NCBI GenBank assembly: GCA_028279365.1
Contig: JANQNX010000010.1
Location: 84,206 to 148,205 of the forward strand
Direction: 5' to 3'
DNA: 64,000 nt
Source of the DNA: Gammaproteobacteria bacterium
Lineage (GTDB): Bacteria > Pseudomonadota > Gammaproteobacteria > Eutrophobiales > Eutrophobiaceae
Under the pieces are notes generated by a model. The model was given only the letters and a program-made list of their open reading frames with translations, did not search any database and was not told where the DNA came from. Numbering within the stretch: position 1 is the stretch's first letter; every line of letters starts with the position of its first letter. Position numbers and translations under genes: made by a program. Positions 63,055 through 64,000 of this stretch are shown piece by piece.

Positions 63055-63150
63055 AAAATGATTCGTTACGCCCATATTCCCGAATCATTAATTATAACAA
63101 TACTATTTCTTGCTTAACGCTATTCAATACATCACATAGGAGTTCCGTGA

Positions 63151-63585
63151 ATGAATAATAGTAAACACTCTGTTTCTTTTCGTGTGGATAAAATCGATCT
63201 GGATAAAATCAAGGCAATTACGAAACGTATGCACACACGGGAATCAGATGTATTTCGTTTTGCTATTAAAATGACATTAGATAAATTATCACTGCTATGT
63301 GATGAAAACATGAAAGGCGTTGATGTTATGCCAGTATTCGTTGACTACGGTAGTGACATTGCCTCTCATTTTAATCTTGACAGTGATCGCATAGAGCACA
63401 TTATTAATTATGGTATTGAAGACGAAGAGTCTAAAGTAGATTCAGAAGATATTGGTTTGCTTGCCATGTCTGCAATGCCAGAACGTTACTTGAGCAGAAA
63501 ACTTAAGAGCTTGATTGACGAGCCCATTGAACAAAATAGCGTATCTGATGCGCTGCGTGAGTATCTCAATAAGAAATACCTCTGA
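63151..63585 (+). CDS. Ribbon-helix-helix DNA-binding protein
   Basis: A 144-aa protein whose first 50 residues fit a ribbon-helix-helix fold: the strand HSVSFRVDKI, helix LDKIKAITKRM and helix RESDVFRFAIKMTLDKLS. The rest is acidic and helical, without a recognised domain. It is likely a transcription regulator. Three CATACA/TGTATG-type inverted repeats upstream are candidate operators for autoregulation and control of the divergent riboswitch unit. GGAG lies 10 bases before the ATG. gspC starts 28 bases downstream in the same direction, so it may head the type II secretion operon. Confidence 0.72.
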   Translation: MNNSKHSVSFRVDKIDLDKIKAITKRMHTRESDVFRFAIKMTLDKLSLLCDENMKGVDVMPVFVDYGSDIASHFNLDSDRIEHIINYGIEDEESKVDSEDIGLLAMSAMPERYLSRKLKSLIDEPIEQNSVSDALREYLNKKYL

Positions 63586-63613
63586 GTTCAATACTCCTTA
63601 ATCAAAATCCAAT

Positions 63614-64000
63614 ATGAAATTCTCAGTCTATTTTGCAAGGGCCGCAACATTATGCGCTTTGTTGATGTTATTTTGGGTGGTCATTACTAAAACCGACGTG
63701 GAAGACATCAAGAAAAATACTGTAATAAATACCGAGGTTAATCCAACGCCTTTAAACAAAAAAACGACAAATTACGTGAAAGTTAATTCAGAGCAAATAA
63801 CAAACTGGCATTTGTTTGGAATTGAAAATATCAGTGCAAAAGATAAAAAAGAAAACAGCTTTCTCTCCTCTAACAATCTGAACTCTGACAGAACAGTATC
63901 CTTATTAAACCCTGAATCTCTACCAGCAACTAAATTAAAACTTGAATTGACTGGAGTTTTTTCCCATGAAGATAAAACTAAAGGCCATGCAATCATAAAA
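63614..64000 (+). CDS. gspC: Type II secretion inner-membrane protein GspC, 5' part
   Basis: The frame begins with the ATG at 63614 and runs off the right edge (129 codons visible). It has a short cytoplasmic start, one membrane helix (about residues 8-25: FARAATLCALLMLFWVVI), a linker, then ITNWHLFGIENIS and LPATKLKLELTGVFS, the opening of the GspC homology region that contacts the secretin. This would be the first gene of a type II secretion operon; the remaining gsp genes lie outside the window. Confidence 0.85.
   Translation, partial: MKFSVYFARAATLCALLMLFWVVITKTDVEDIKKNTVINTEVNPTPLNKKTTNYVKVNSEQITNWHLFGIENISAKDKKENSFLSSNNLNSDRTVSLLNPESLPATKLKLELTGVFSHEDKTKGHAIIK

Larger units (their letters stand above)
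62676..63150. other. AT-rich regulatory region between riboswitch and RHH gene
   Basis: These 475 bases separate two divergent units. They must hold the riboswitch promoter (minus) and the regulator promoter (plus). Three related inverted repeats were seen at 62811-62823, 62966-62979 and 63039-63054. No open frame of note and no RNA gene was recognised. Confidence 0.6.

Overview
This window looks like the chromosome of a motile, aquatic-type gammaproteobacterium with a Gram-negative envelope and moderate to low GC. The evidence is the order of its flagellar genes, RpoN-type and FliA-type promoters, an RfaH-type ops element, Fur boxes, an exosortase with a VPxPA-type PEP-CTERM protein, and a type II secretion gene at the right edge. 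The species cannot be named from the sequence.

Layout. (1) 1-14199 is a flagellar and chemotaxis block. The rod/hook operon flgBCDEFGHIJK runs on the minus strand from a strong sigma-54 (-24/-12) promoter. cheV-cheR are on the minus strand. flgA, flgM, flgN and a YcgR-like PilZ brake are on the plus strand, with a sigma-54 promoter before flgA and a sigma-28 promoter before flgM. The hook protein is unusually long (765 aa) and carries three degenerate repeats. (2) 14188-16465 is an arsenosugar-type trio: two glycosyltransferases and the radical SAM protein ArsS. (3) 16471-19932 holds the GDP-mannose to GDP-fucose genes (manC/algA type, fcl, gmd), followed by tRNA-Arg(CCT). (4) 20158-41890 is a complete exosortase-linked exopolysaccharide locus on the minus strand. 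It contains an export porin, an outer-membrane barrel, a Wzz-like chain-length protein, a tyrosine kinase and an ExeA-like ATPase. An ops leader follows, then galE, glycosyltransferases, Wzx, a GT11-like fucosyltransferase, a Wzy-like polymerase, acetyltransferases, an exosortase-EpsI fusion, a WecA-like initiator and the TPR lipoprotein PrsT. (5) 42035-59816 is a two-partner secretion locus (TpsB plus a 3.4-kaa TpsA adhesin) followed by an unusual energy module: an ExbB fused to DUF2341 and LamG domains, ExbD, TonB, a porin and a coiled-coil protein. (6) 59934-62700 is a c-di-GMP-I (GEMM) riboswitch followed by a PEP-CTERM protein and a secreted PstS-like protein, ending in a clear terminator. 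(7) 63151-64000 holds a ribbon-helix-helix regulator and the start of gspC.

How it fits together. The window reads as a motile-to-attached lifestyle region: flagella and a PilZ brake, a fucose-containing exopolysaccharide, an exosortase substrate under a c-di-GMP riboswitch, and a giant surface adhesin. Two Fur boxes, each overlapping a plausible promoter (before prsT and before the export gene), suggest that polysaccharide production is tied to iron. The perfect ops motif before galE suggests RfaH antitermination of the roughly 14-kb glycosyltransferase operon. The most unusual assembly is the TpsBA adhesin pair joined to its own ExbB/ExbD/TonB set, in which the ExbB subunit carries a large periplasmic sugar-binding-type head.
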